Of a stretch of DNA of 64,000 bases, positions 44,348 to 53,169 are shown in pieces. Source of the stretch: Gammaproteobacteria bacterium UBA5078 (GTDB taxonomy: Bacteria > Pseudomonadota > Gammaproteobacteria > Pseudomonadales > Pseudohongiellaceae); the NCBI GenBank assembly GCA_002416505.1, contig DIAM01000017.1, forward strand, positions 33,905 to 97,904, read 5' to 3'. The notes beneath the pieces are model-generated. The model was not told where the DNA came from and did no database searches. It saw only the letters and a list, made by a program, of their open reading frames with translations. Within the stretch, counting starts at the first letter, position 1. Each line of letters opens with the position of its first letter. The position numbers and the translations under genes were made by a program.

Positions 44348-45157
44348 TTAGGGCTGTGCTTCATAGGTGCGGGTGCGATTGTTCCAGCCCTCGAGCCAAC
44401 GTTGTTCGTTGCGTTCGCTGGGTGAGTTGGCCACGCGTCGGGCTAGAACCGCGCGGGCTGCGCTTGCAAACTGCGCCATAAGTGGCGATTGGTCACGGTT
44501 TTTGGAAAGGGTTTCCAGCACCTGTAATAGCCCCCAACCCTCGCCGTCGTAGCGCTCCGATAGCGCCGCGCCTTCGCCCTTGAAATTGACATAGTCGATT
44601 AAGGCATACATACCCATTGGCGCATCCGTGTTCGCAATTTCGTAGAAAAGTGATTGAATTTCCTCGGGTTTTTCAGTGTTTGCTAGAAGGATTGGGAGGC
44701 TCGCTTGCATGCGTCGAATTATGAACTTCACTTGTACATCGCGGGTGTCATAGAGGAAGCTGCGTAGCGATCGCAGGCGCTCGCCATCTTGGTCTGCTAA
44801 GAACTGCGCGCGGCTTTGCCATGGGGAATGCTGGCCGGGTAGGGTCTCTAGCCATTGCGGTAACGGGACCGCTGCGCTCCTGTAAAAGTTCAGCAAAGCG
44901 GGAAAGCTCTCGACAAAACTATCTTGTTGGCCGGCCCGATACCAAATGAAGTGTCCGATTCCGAGGGAAGGGAAGTCCTCGCCCGCGTTCCAACTGGTTA
45001 AACACGGTAATTTCAGGTTACACTCGTTAGCGAATATGCGTTCGCCTAACCATAGAGTTTGCGGCGCCGTAAGGGTAGGCATCGGGTTCTTAGGGGCTTG
45101 TGAGCAAGCCGTGAAGAATGTGAGTAGCAATACAGTAAAATAGGCGAGTTTGTACAC
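44348..45157 (-). CDS. Lipoprotein of unknown function
   Basis: The product begins at GTG 45157, giving MYKLAYFTVLLLTFFTAC, a clear lipoprotein signal with lipobox FTAC (Cys18). The open frame continues upstream but encodes no signal. The 269-residue precursor contains FANECNLKLPCLTSWN-GEDFPSLGIGHFIWY, a conserved-looking block whose Glu and IGHFIW recall lysozyme-like active-site regions, but I cannot place the fold. A helical C-terminal half follows (SLRSFLYDTRDVQVKFIIRRM, EGEGAAL-type turns). It is divergent from the GspE-like gene. Confidence 0.68.
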   Translation of the reverse strand: MYKLAYFTVLLLTFFTACSQAPKNPMPTLTAPQTLWLGERIFANECNLKLPCLTSWNAGEDFPSLGIGHFIWYRAGQQDSFVESFPALLNFYRSAAVPLPQWLETLPGQHSPWQSRAQFLADQDGERLRSLRSFLYDTRDVQVKFIIRRMQASLPILLANTEKPEEIQSLFYEIANTDAPMGMYALIDYVNFKGEGAALSERYDGEGWGLLQVLETLSKNRDQSPLMAQFASAARAVLARRVANSPSERNEQRWLEGWNNRTRTYEAQP

Positions 45158-45341
45158 GGTGTGTGGTTCATCTTTAGTTGGGCCAAGTCCCGCCACTAGA
45201 TTTGACTCTATTTGCGGGGTTAGAAAGCTTGCAGCGGGGGATATTAGCATACTGGTCGGCAATGCCAGAGAAAGCGATTTATAAGTACTTCTTATCAGGC
45301 GCTGTATCGAAAACTCAATTAAATCACCACGGTCGAGCAAT

Positions 45342-47630
45342 TTGAATCAAACAGCAGAAGTGGTTGAAGCGAAGGAGGCAGAGCCTCAGGACGAGTTTGT
45401 CCGCGGCCTGTCGCTAGTCTATCAACGGCTTAAACAGAGCAAACACCTCAAAAAGGCCATGAAAGAGGTGGAGCAGTCTCTATTGGACCTGTTGGGCGTG
45501 CGGCTGTTCACGATTTACCAATGCGTGCAGAACGGCAAAGAGGTCTTGGCCAGCTTTAAAGGGGGCGATCCCCTAGATGACAACAGCACCGAGATTCGCG
45601 TCCCCTTTAGCCCAACCTCTCTCGCGGGCTATGTTGCCCTAAGCCAGCGCGCCCTAGTCATACGCAACGTACTCGATCAGCAAGAACTCCTCGATATTCA
45701 CCCACGCCTAAAATTCGACCGCCGCTTTAGCGATGCGAAGGGGTGGGCGGTAAAGTCCATGATCGTAGTCCCCATCAAGGACGGCATTCTCCTTGGTGTC
45801 TTGCAGCTGATTAACTTCGAGGGCGATCGCGACTTCAGCAAGACCGATTTGAAACACGCGATGATGGTGTCGCAGATGTTGGCCAAACAATTCCGTTCGG
45901 AGTTGCAGAGCACCCAGGGGCCTTATGATTATCTGGTGCAGAAGAATAAGATTTCCAGCCAGGAGTTGGAAGACGTACAGAACAAGGTAGGACTGTATGG
46001 GGGCTCGGTGTCCCGCATCCTCATGGAAGACTACAGTATCGAGGCCGATGCGATTGGCGCATCGCTCGAGTTCTATTACCGCGTTCCGTACATGAAATAT
46101 CAGTCCGGAGTGACACTGCCTGCCGAGCTGTTTGAGAGCATCGGGGTCAGTTATCTACGCAAGAATCTGTGGCTGCCTATCGCAGGAGACAAGAATGAGG
46201 CCGTAATCCTCATCGACGACCCGAGCGACTATCAACGCATCATGGAGATTCAGGGCATACTCAATGCTCGCAACTACGCCTTCCGTGTCGGCCTGCCCGA
46301 ACACATTCTCCAGTATCTGCGCGACGATGACGGTTCGGATATGGAGGCGGGCTTCGATGACGTGTTCTCACGTCTCGAGGAACAGGGCGCTGTCGAGGTA
46401 GAGTCCGAAGAGGAGAACGAGGAGGAAAGTCTCGCTGCCACCTCTGCCATTATTCAGTTAGTCAATCGCATCATCACCGAGGCGGACCGTCTTGGGGCCT
46501 CGGATATTCACGTAGAGCCCGGCAAGGATCAGTCCGCAGGCAATGTGCGAATTCGTGTCGACGGCATTTGCCGAGAATTATTGAAAGTGCCCAAGGAACA
46601 CACCTCGGCGCTGATAGCGCGAATCAAGGTGATTTCGCGGCTCAACATCGCCGAGCGACGCCTGCCTCAGGACGGCAAGTGCAAGCTCAAGGTGCGTGGC
46701 AAAAAACTCGAGCTGCGCGTGGCAACTGTGCCGACCGTCAATGGCGAGAGTGCGGTGCTGCGCCTGCTGGCCGCCGGCAGTGCAATGCCTCTGGCGAAGC
46801 TGAATCTTTCCAAGCCAAACTACGACAAGATCGTTGAGCTGTCCGCCCATCCCCACGGCTTGCTATTGGTAGTTGGCCCCACAGGCTCTGGTAAGACCAC
46901 CACGCTGCACGGGGTGCTTGGCTATATCAACACCCCCGATCGTAAGATATGGACTGCTGAGGACCCCGTGGAGATCACTCAGCCGGGATTGCAGCAGGTA
47001 CAGGTGCTGCCTAAGATTAATTTCACCTTCGCGACGGCGATGCGCGCGTTTCTGCGCGCGGACCCCGATGTGATCCTCATCGGTGAGATGCGTGACCACG
47101 AGACGGCGAGTATCGGCATCGAGGCCTCGTTGACCGGTCACCTAGTGCTCTCGACTCTGCACACGAACTCCGCGCCGGAAACGATTACACGACTGCTCGA
47201 TCTCGGCCTCGATCCGGTTAATTTCTCGGATGCTTTGCTAGGCGTTCTGGCGCAGCGCCTCATGCGCACGCTGTGCGGCGCGTGTAAGGAAGAGTACACC
47301 CCTGATCAACATGACCTCGATCACTTGATTAATGTCTATGGCCGAGAGCAGTTCCCGGAGCTGGGAGTGGATCTAGACAATGTCAGGCTGTTCCGCGCGG
47401 TCGGCTGCGATGATTGCGGGGGTACCGGATATAAAGGGCGAACGGGTATCCACGAACTTCTCACGGGCACTCATGAGCTACGCAGCATGATCTACAATAA
47501 GGCCGACCTAGACGACTTGCGTAAGCAGGCGCTACGCGATGGCATGCGCACCCTCAAACAGGACGGGATTAATAAGATTTTCATGGGCTTGAGCGATTAT
47601 AAGCAGTTGCTAAGAGTGGTCGCAGAGTAA
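45342..47630 (+). CDS. GspE/PilB-type secretion ATPase with N-terminal GAF domain
   Basis: The 762-residue protein has a GAF-type domain (about residues 15-195), a second region of PilZ/MshEN type (about 215-330) and a full GspE ATPase core. The core shows Walker A GPTGSGKTTT (from residue 512), Walker B PDVILIGEMRD, the His box LSTLHTNSAPET and the zinc pair CGACKE / CDDCGGTGYKGRTGIHELL. The start is TTG 45342; the region before it lacks a good ribosome site, so the exact start is uncertain. No pilin, PilC or GspF gene is nearby, so it is an orphan that may power a distant type II or IV machine. The GAF domain could sense a small ligand. Confidence 0.88.
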   Translation: MNQTAEVVEAKEAEPQDEFVRGLSLVYQRLKQSKHLKKAMKEVEQSLLDLLGVRLFTIYQCVQNGKEVLASFKGGDPLDDNSTEIRVPFSPTSLAGYVALSQRALVIRNVLDQQELLDIHPRLKFDRRFSDAKGWAVKSMIVVPIKDGILLGVLQLINFEGDRDFSKTDLKHAMMVSQMLAKQFRSELQSTQGPYDYLVQKNKISSQELEDVQNKVGLYGGSVSRILMEDYSIEADAIGASLEFYYRVPYMKYQSGVTLPAELFESIGVSYLRKNLWLPIAGDKNEAVILIDDPSDYQRIMEIQGILNARNYAFRVGLPEHILQYLRDDDGSDMEAGFDDVFSRLEEQGAVEVESEEENEEESLAATSAIIQLVNRIITEADRLGASDIHVEPGKDQSAGNVRIRVDGICRELLKVPKEHTSALIARIKVISRLNIAERRLPQDGKCKLKVRGKKLELRVATVPTVNGESAVLRLLAAGSAMPLAKLNLSKPNYDKIVELSAHPHGLLLVVGPTGSGKTTTLHGVLGYINTPDRKIWTAEDPVEITQPGLQQVQVLPKINFTFATAMRAFLRADPDVILIGEMRDHETASIGIEASLTGHLVLSTLHTNSAPETITRLLDLGLDPVNFSDALLGVLAQRLMRTLCGACKEEYTPDQHDLDHLINVYGREQFPELGVDLDNVRLFRAVGCDDCGGTGYKGRTGIHELLTGTHELRSMIYNKADLDDLRKQALRDGMRTLKQDGINKIFMGLSDYKQLLRVVAE

Positions 47631-47782
47631 GCATCCCAGCAGTAAATCGGCAAAAATTCGCCTTCCTTATCTGCATTTCATGACGCCGTTCAAACTTTCG
47701 TACTTTCCCTCTAAGTAACTTCTGGGCTTGCCGCTATATTCGGTACTCGACGAATATTCTTCGTTGGACGGAGGTGCCTGCC

Positions 47783-48088
47783 ATGCTTAAGTTCGCGCTT
47801 TATGCAGCTATACTATTTCTTACCCTCGGGGTGACGATTGCCAGAGAAACCCTAGCCCGACTGGGCTTGGATTCGAACTATCTGGTGATGGGGGTGCTGG
47901 CGCTGTCGGTGACAGCGCTGCTAGCGCATCGCAATTGGTTGTTAGTGGGAGTTGTCGCGTTACTGTGTATCGTCATCAATCTGCCGCCGGAAATGCTTGG
48001 TGGTATACGGATCGATCATGATCTGCTGATCGCGATGCTCCTAGGCGTGACGATACTGCCCGTGGTGCATCGCTTCATCGTGCGCTAA
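47783..48088 (+). CDS. Small hydrophobic membrane protein
   Basis: The 101-residue protein has three to four membrane spans (about residues 4-20, 33-50, 53-70 and 79-96) and no conserved motif that I recognise. The ATG at 47783 has GGAGG 8 nt upstream, which decides the start over an earlier in-frame GTG. It lies 152 nt after the GspE-like gene and may be separately transcribed. Confidence 0.65.
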   Translation: MLKFALYAAILFLTLGVTIARETLARLGLDSNYLVMGVLALSVTALLAHRNWLLVGVVALLCIVINLPPEMLGGIRIDHDLLIAMLLGVTILPVVHRFIVR

Positions 48089-48174
48089 ACGCTATGTAGT
48101 TTGCTCCTAGGCCTCTGTCCTCGTAAGAGGGGGCTAGGTAGCTCCTCCCAGTCTGATTCCCGGACCATTCCTGG

Positions 48175-48609
48175 CTACTGCGCGCTAGGACCCTGAATCA
48201 CCTCGTACTCGCGAATGAGCCACCTACCGTCGCGGTAAACCAGCGCCGCACGCACATCCGCGACACCACGGGAGTAGTGAGCGCGAGCGCTAAGCCGCGC
48301 CTGGGGAGTCCCTTCGGCATAAAAAGATGGGACCTCGATACTGCCTACCCAGGAGTCGAGTTCAATCAAGGGCAGGTATTGTGTGATGAACGACATGCTC
48401 GGGCTTCTCAAGTCGATCCCTGCATCTAGTTGCCCGAACAGCAAGGTGGGATTGCCCTGTTCTAGAAGAGGAATACTGATCTGGCTCAGGGTGTCGATTG
48501 CTGCGCGTTCAATGCGGCTGCGATTCGTATAATCGATGACCAATAACACGATGGCGAGACAGGCCGCGACGGCGACACCAGAAAAAATAGAAAATCTGAC
48601 TGATTTCAA
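48175..48609 (-). CDS. Membrane-anchored small protein, unknown
   Basis: The 144-residue protein has an N-terminal anchor (about residues 8-28, IFSGVAVAACLAIVLLVI) and an exported domain ending in VRAALVYRDGRWLIREYEVIQG. That ending resembles the closing strands of NTF2-like/DUF4864-type domains, but this is weak. The start is TTG 48609, with GAGG 11 nt upstream. Family not recognised. Confidence 0.6.
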   Translation of the reverse strand: MKSVRFSIFSGVAVAACLAIVLLVIDYTNRSRIERAAIDTLSQISIPLLEQGNPTLLFGQLDAGIDLRSPSMSFITQYLPLIELDSWVGSIEVPSFYAEGTPQARLSARAHYSRGVADVRAALVYRDGRWLIREYEVIQGPSAQ

Positions 48610-49193
48610 AATGCACTACCTCGTAGCAGAGCGCTCTCAATAAGCTTCTCGAATGGCAATTATAGAGTAAAAAACCCCAATGAAAACAGCGCTCAAAGGG
48701 GGGCTTTTTAACTAAAAATTTAAATGTGCGCCCTTTTTATGCACATACATTCCCCAATTGTCACTATTCTCCTATAAATATAGCGTTTTTCGCTCTGGGA
48801 ACGTTCGATAGTTAACTATATTGTTGATTTTTATAGGTATTACTATATGGTTAATAAATGATCAAGTTGAGTCTAAGTGCTAGATTTTCAGCGTTTCCGG
48901 CGGTTATTTTCAAGTTATCAACGGACTTATCCACAGAATCTGTGGAAAACAATTCGCATTGCTTCCCCTTCATACTTATAGGGGGGCGTCAACCATCTGC
49001 GTGAGGGATCTGGCATAAAATTGATGGCGGTCGCTTTCTTAAAACTGCGCTGTGCAAGAATGGAACAAATTAGAGGCTTTTCTGTTACCAAAAGTGTCCA
49101 CCTAGCGGGGCCGGTTCCAGATTTACACTTTATCTACTATGGGCAAAGATGCTATCGTACGCGCGTCTCATCACTCTAAATCAGTAGCAGGCA
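48610..49193. other. 584-bp AT-rich non-coding region
   Basis: No credible gene is seen. The region contains a long imperfect hairpin (48668-48710: TAAAAAACCCC against GGGGCTTTTTA, one mismatch), a very AT-rich stretch (about 48760-48880) and a cluster of DnaA-box-like sites (48916-48949). The remainder to 49193 is unremarkable. It separates divergent genes. Confidence 0.6.
48916..48949. promoter_or_regulatory. Cluster of DnaA-box-like sites
   Basis: Three sites lie in 34 bp: TTATCAACG (48916-48924), a perfect TTATCCACA (48927-48935) and TGTGGAAAA (48941-48949, inverse of TTTTCCACA). The last two form the inverted repeat TCCACAG-aat-CTGTGGA. An AT-rich stretch lies immediately to the left. 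Binding of DnaA is plausible; dnaA itself is not in the window. Confidence 0.55.
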
Positions 49194-49829
49194 ATGGTTG
49201 AACTAACTGGTAACATCCCTTTTTTGTGGCGACTCAGTCCGGAGTCCAGCGACGGACTTTGTGCTGTCTCTATGGTAGTCCCATACGAATCCGAAGATGA
49301 TCGCCGCGATCTCACCATTGAGACAAGCGTCGTGAGCTTCGCGTCCGACAGCACCCGTGCAGAAACCGAGGAGATGTTGGAGTGGAACCAGGACGACATC
49401 AGCCTGTTCCTCAAGCTGGTTGCCCATGAGCAGGATGATAAGCGCGTGGTCGCAAGTGATACGGTTCGCATAGACCTCACCGACCCTGCCATCATCGACA
49501 TCATCCATGTTGTCGCCGCGGCTGGCTTCGGCATGGCCTACAGCTCGTCTTCCATATTGAAAGCCTCAACTGGGCTTTACCCGGCTCACGATTGCGATAT
49601 TGGCAGCTTCGCCTCCCTGAACACATTGATTGGCTTCAAACGCTGTGTAGTGGTCGATATCGATGGCGAAGAGGTGGTGTGTGTTCTACTAGAGGATGTC
49701 GACGTCGAATCTATCGGCGAGTTCGACACACTCAACCGTCATGATCTTCTCCTCGTAAAGCGTGCGGATCTATTGCATCCCGATTTCGCGATCACTACCG
49801 GACGCCCAGTCTCGGCAACAGTGCATTAG
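49194..49829 (+). CDS. Conserved-looking protein of unknown function
   Basis: The 211-residue protein is acidic, with no signal peptide or membrane span. It has a strongly patterned N-terminal half (LWRLSPESSDGLCAVSMVVPYESEDD) and a central hydrophobic segment (IIDIIHVVAAAGFGMAYSSSS). I recognise no family. The ATG at 49194 has only a weak ribosome site (GCAGG). The frame ends in TAG 49827, before a good -10 box for prfC. Confidence 0.55.
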   Translation: MVELTGNIPFLWRLSPESSDGLCAVSMVVPYESEDDRRDLTIETSVVSFASDSTRAETEEMLEWNQDDISLFLKLVAHEQDDKRVVASDTVRIDLTDPAIIDIIHVVAAAGFGMAYSSSSILKASTGLYPAHDCDIGSFASLNTLIGFKRCVVVDIDGEEVVCVLLEDVDVESIGEFDTLNRHDLLLVKRADLLHPDFAITTGRPVSATVH

Positions 49830-49879
49830 CGACGCTCAGCCATGCTGCCGCTATGCTGTGCAGCGCCTCTCCACCCGGG

Positions 49880-49885
49880 TATAAT
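49880..49885 (+). promoter_or_regulatory. -10 box upstream of prfC
   Basis: TATAAT is followed by a GC-rich discriminator (TCGCGGC), much like the site at 40300. The -35 is weak (TGTGCA near 49857). It lies about 95 bp before the prfC ATG. Confidence 0.55.
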
Positions 49886-49980
49886 TCGCGGCTTTGCGCG
49901 TTCTAGCCTAGGCACAAAAACAAGCTTTGTAGGGGACCTCTAGCGCCATTAGCGCAGTGCCCCGTATAGGAATCCTCAAC

Positions 49981-51567
49981 ATGAATCACAGTGCACTTGC
50001 TGCCGATATCAAGCGTCGCCGCACCTTCGCGATTATCTCTCACCCCGATGCGGGTAAGACGACAATCACGGAGAAGCTATTGCTGCTTGGTAGGCTAATC
50101 CAGAAGGCCGGCACCGTTAAGGGCAAGAAGTCCGATCGCCATGCCACCTCTGACTGGATGGCGATGGAGCAACAACGCGGGATCTCAGTGACCTCCTCGG
50201 TGATGCAATTTCCGTATCTCGATCGCATGGTTAACCTCCTCGACACGCCTGGTCACGAGGACTTTTCGGAAGACACCTATCGCGTACTGACGGCCGTGGA
50301 TTCGGCCCTCATGGTCGTAGATGGCGCCAAGGGCGTGGAGGAGCGCACCATCAAGCTGATGGATGTCTGTCGCCTCAGAGATACGCCGATCTTCACCTTC
50401 GTCAATAAGCTCGACCGGGACACTCGTGACCCTATCGAACTGCTCGACGAGATCGAAACAATCCTCAAGATACGCTGCGCGCCGATCAATTGGCCGATCG
50501 GCATGGGTAAGGACTTCAAGGGGGTCTACAACCTCTATACCGACACCATCCACGTCTACCAACACGGTCAGGCGGATCATCTTTACGACGACATCCGCAT
50601 CCAGGGACTCGACAGTCCCGAGGCGCGTGAGTTGTTGGCGGACGACTTCGACGATGTGCAGATGCAGATCGAGTTAGTCCGTGGCGCGAGTAATCGCTTT
50701 GAATTGGATGAATACCGTGCGGGGCGCATGACGCCAGTGTATTTCGGCACTGCGCTCGGCAATTTCGGCGTGCGAGAGATGTTGGACGAGTTTGTGGAGT
50801 ATGCCCCATCTCCAATAGCGCGCAAAACCCAGACGCGCGTGGTAGAGCCTCTAGAGGATAAGTTCACCGCTTTTGTGTTTAAGATTCAGGCCAATATGGA
50901 CCCTAATCACCGCGACCGCATCGCCTTCCTGCGGATCTGCTCGGGGGCCTATACGCGGGGCATGAAAGTGACCCATACCCGATTGGCGAAAGAGATTCGA
51001 ATAAGCGACGCGGTGACCTTTCTCGCAGGCGAACGCGAGCAGGCCGAAGAGGCCGTCTCTGGCGACATACTAGGTTTTCACAATCACGGCACTATTCAGA
51101 TCGGGGACACCTTCACCGAGGGCGAGATACTGCAGTACGTGGGTATTCCGCATTTCGCGCCGGAACTATTTAGGCGCATTCGCTTGAAGGACCCACTCAA
51201 GACCAAACAGCTACAGAAAGGGCTGAAGCAGCTCTCCGAAGAGGGTTCTGTGCAAGTGTTCATGCCGGCCAAGAACAACGACCTGATCGTGGGCGCCGTG
51301 GGCGTATTGCAGTTCGAGGTCGTGGCCTTCCGCCTAGCCGACGAATACAAAGTCGACTGCATCTATGAGCCGGTGAGTGTTTACAGCGCTAGGTGGGTGA
51401 CTAGCAAAGACCGCCTTAAGTTGGATGAATTCCGCAAGAAGGCCTATGACAATATCTCGGTAGATGGTGGCGACCATCTTACCTATCTCGCGCCGAGCCG
51501 CGTGAATCTGGCGTTGATGCAAGAGCGCTGGCCCGATATTGAATTCCACGCAACGCGGGAACACTAG
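49981..51567 (+). CDS. prfC: Peptide chain release factor 3 (RF3)
   Basis: The 528-residue translational GTPase recycles RF1/RF2 from the ribosome after termination. G motifs are HPDAGKTT (G1), the switch I segment MEQQRGISVTSS (G2), DTPGHEDFSEDTYR (G3) and NKLDRDTRDPIELLDEIE (G4, the RF3-specific extension). The C-terminal GVLQFEVVAFRL(A)DEYKVDC is also characteristic. ATG 49981 was chosen by family length; an in-frame upstream start at 49957 adds eight residues. tgt follows after 12 nt, so the two may be cotranscribed. Confidence 0.96.
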   Translation: MNHSALAADIKRRRTFAIISHPDAGKTTITEKLLLLGRLIQKAGTVKGKKSDRHATSDWMAMEQQRGISVTSSVMQFPYLDRMVNLLDTPGHEDFSEDTYRVLTAVDSALMVVDGAKGVEERTIKLMDVCRLRDTPIFTFVNKLDRDTRDPIELLDEIETILKIRCAPINWPIGMGKDFKGVYNLYTDTIHVYQHGQADHLYDDIRIQGLDSPEARELLADDFDDVQMQIELVRGASNRFELDEYRAGRMTPVYFGTALGNFGVREMLDEFVEYAPSPIARKTQTRVVEPLEDKFTAFVFKIQANMDPNHRDRIAFLRICSGAYTRGMKVTHTRLAKEIRISDAVTFLAGEREQAEEAVSGDILGFHNHGTIQIGDTFTEGEILQYVGIPHFAPELFRRIRLKDPLKTKQLQKGLKQLSEEGSVQVFMPAKNNDLIVGAVGVLQFEVVAFRLADEYKVDCIYEPVSVYSARWVTSKDRLKLDEFRKKAYDNISVDGGDHLTYLAPSRVNLALMQERWPDIEFHATREH

Positions 51568-51579
51568 AGTAGAGGCTAT

Positions 51580-52701
51580 ATGCAATTTAATTTACACAGC
51601 AAAGACGGGCTAGCGCGCCGAGGGACACTGAGTTTTCCCCGGGGCGAAGTGCAGACGCCTGCGTTCATGCCGGTGGGCACCTATGGCACGGTGAAGGGCA
51701 TGACCCCTATGCAGGTCGCGGATACCGGCGCGCACATTCTACTGGGCAACACCTTTCATCTGATGTTGCGCCCGGGCACGCAGATCGTGCGCAAGCATGG
51801 CGGGCTGCATGAGTTCATGGGCTGGGATAAGCCGATACTCACGGACTCTGGCGGCTTTCAGGTTTTCAGCCTAGGCGATATGCGCAAGATAACCGAAGAG
51901 GGCGTGCGGTTTCGCTCGCCGGTGGACGGGGCGCAGGTATTTCTCGGGCCCGAGTCTGCCATAAAGGTGCAGCAAGAGTTGGGCGCCGACATCATCATGC
52001 AATTCGATGAGTGCACGCCCTATCCCGTTTCGGAGCGTGATGCCGAGACCTCCATGCAGCTATCGCTGCGTTGGGCGCTGCGTTGCAAGGAGGCTCATGC
52101 CGATCACCCCTCGGCCCTTTTCGGCATAGTGCAGGGCGGCATGTATCCAGAGCTACGCGAGCAGTCCTTAAAGGCCTTGGCCGCGATGGACTTCGATGGC
52201 TATGCGATCGGGGGCCTCTCGGTAGGTGAGCCAAAAGAGGAGATGATCAAGGTCTTAGACTTGATCGCCGATAAGATGCCATCCGACAAGCCTCGTTATC
52301 TGATGGGAGTAGGTACTCCAGAGGACATCATCCAGGCGGTGCAGCGTGGCATCGACATGTTTGACTGCGTAATGCCGACTCGCAACGCACGCAATGCCCA
52401 CTTATTTACCAGTAAGGGCTTGGTGCGCTTGCGCAATGCTCGCTATAAGGATGATACCGGACCGCTGGACGCTCAGTGTGACTGTTATACCTGCAAAAAT
52501 TTCAGCGTTGCCTACCTTCATCACCTCGATAAGTGCAAGGAAATGCTGGGCGCTCAACTCAATACGATTCACAATCTGCACTATTACCAAAAACTGATGC
52601 AAGGTTTGCGTCAGGCTATAGAACAGGGTAGATTGAGCGCCTTTATTGAGGGCTACTACGCGAATCAAAAGGCCTGCGAGCCCGGTGTAAGCGAAGAGTG
52701 A
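51580..52701 (+). CDS. tgt: Queuine tRNA-ribosyltransferase (TGT)
   Basis: The 373-residue enzyme exchanges guanine 34 in tRNAs with GUN anticodons for the queuosine precursor preQ1. Active-site marks are MPVGTYGTVKG, DSGGFQVFSLG, MQFDECTPYPV and FDCVMPTRNARNAHLFT. The zinc site CDCYTCKNFSVAYLHH near the C-terminus is complete. Its place upstream of yajC-secD-secF is the standard gammaproteobacterial order. A mannosyl-queuosine-type glycosyltransferase lies 9 kb further on. Confidence 0.97.
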   Translation: MQFNLHSKDGLARRGTLSFPRGEVQTPAFMPVGTYGTVKGMTPMQVADTGAHILLGNTFHLMLRPGTQIVRKHGGLHEFMGWDKPILTDSGGFQVFSLGDMRKITEEGVRFRSPVDGAQVFLGPESAIKVQQELGADIIMQFDECTPYPVSERDAETSMQLSLRWALRCKEAHADHPSALFGIVQGGMYPELREQSLKALAAMDFDGYAIGGLSVGEPKEEMIKVLDLIADKMPSDKPRYLMGVGTPEDIIQAVQRGIDMFDCVMPTRNARNAHLFTSKGLVRLRNARYKDDTGPLDAQCDCYTCKNFSVAYLHHLDKCKEMLGAQLNTIHNLHYYQKLMQGLRQAIEQGRLSAFIEGYYANQKACEPGVSEE

Positions 52702-52794
52702 AAAGCGCAAAACAGAGCGTTTTAGTGTCTTGAAATCGCCCCAACTGGCCCCACATAAGTTCATCACAAGAACACAACACGAGAGAGTATCAGC

Positions 52795-53124
52795 ATGGAT
52801 TTTTTCATCAGCGCCGCTTACGCACAGGATGCTGGCCCCCAGCAAAGTGTCACTTTCAATATAATCTTTATCGGGGGCATGTTTGTCCTGTTCTACCTAA
52901 TCCTTTGGCGCCCACAATCCAAACGCGCGAAGGAGCATAAGGAATTGGTCTCAGGCTTGGCGAAGGGTGATGAGGTGCTGACCAGTGGCGGATTGCTGGG
53001 CAAGGTCACCAAAGTGACTGACGACTACGTGACTTTGCAAGTCGCCGATGGCGTAGAGCTGTGCATGCAGAAAGCCTCTGTTGCCGCAGCACTGCCGAAG
53101 GGCACTATTAAGTCAATTCAGTAA
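52795..53124 (+). CDS. yajC: Preprotein translocase subunit YajC
   Basis: The 109-residue protein has one membrane helix (about residues 20-39, NIIFIGGMFVLFYLILW) followed by RPQSKRAKEHKEL and a small cytoplasmic domain. YajC associates with SecDF. It lies 93 nt after tgt and 45 nt before secD. Confidence 0.95.
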   Translation: MDFFISAAYAQDAGPQQSVTFNIIFIGGMFVLFYLILWRPQSKRAKEHKELVSGLAKGDEVLTSGGLLGKVTKVTDDYVTLQVADGVELCMQKASVAAALPKGTIKSIQ

Positions 53125-53133
53125 CCGCTTCAT

Positions 53134-53150
53134 AGGCGCCTTGTGCGCCT
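53134..53150 (+). repeat. Small hairpin between yajC and secD
   Basis: AGGCGC-cttgt-GCGCCT is a perfect 6-bp stem just before secD. It might tune the ratio of YajC to SecD, but there is no T tract. Confidence 0.35.
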
Positions 53151-53169
53151 CTCACAAGAGTTTAGATCG

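Noticed and set aside
48916..48949. Canonical chromosomal origin
   Set aside because: dnaA, dnaN, gidA and rpmH are absent, and only three boxes are present. Kept only as a DnaA-site cluster.
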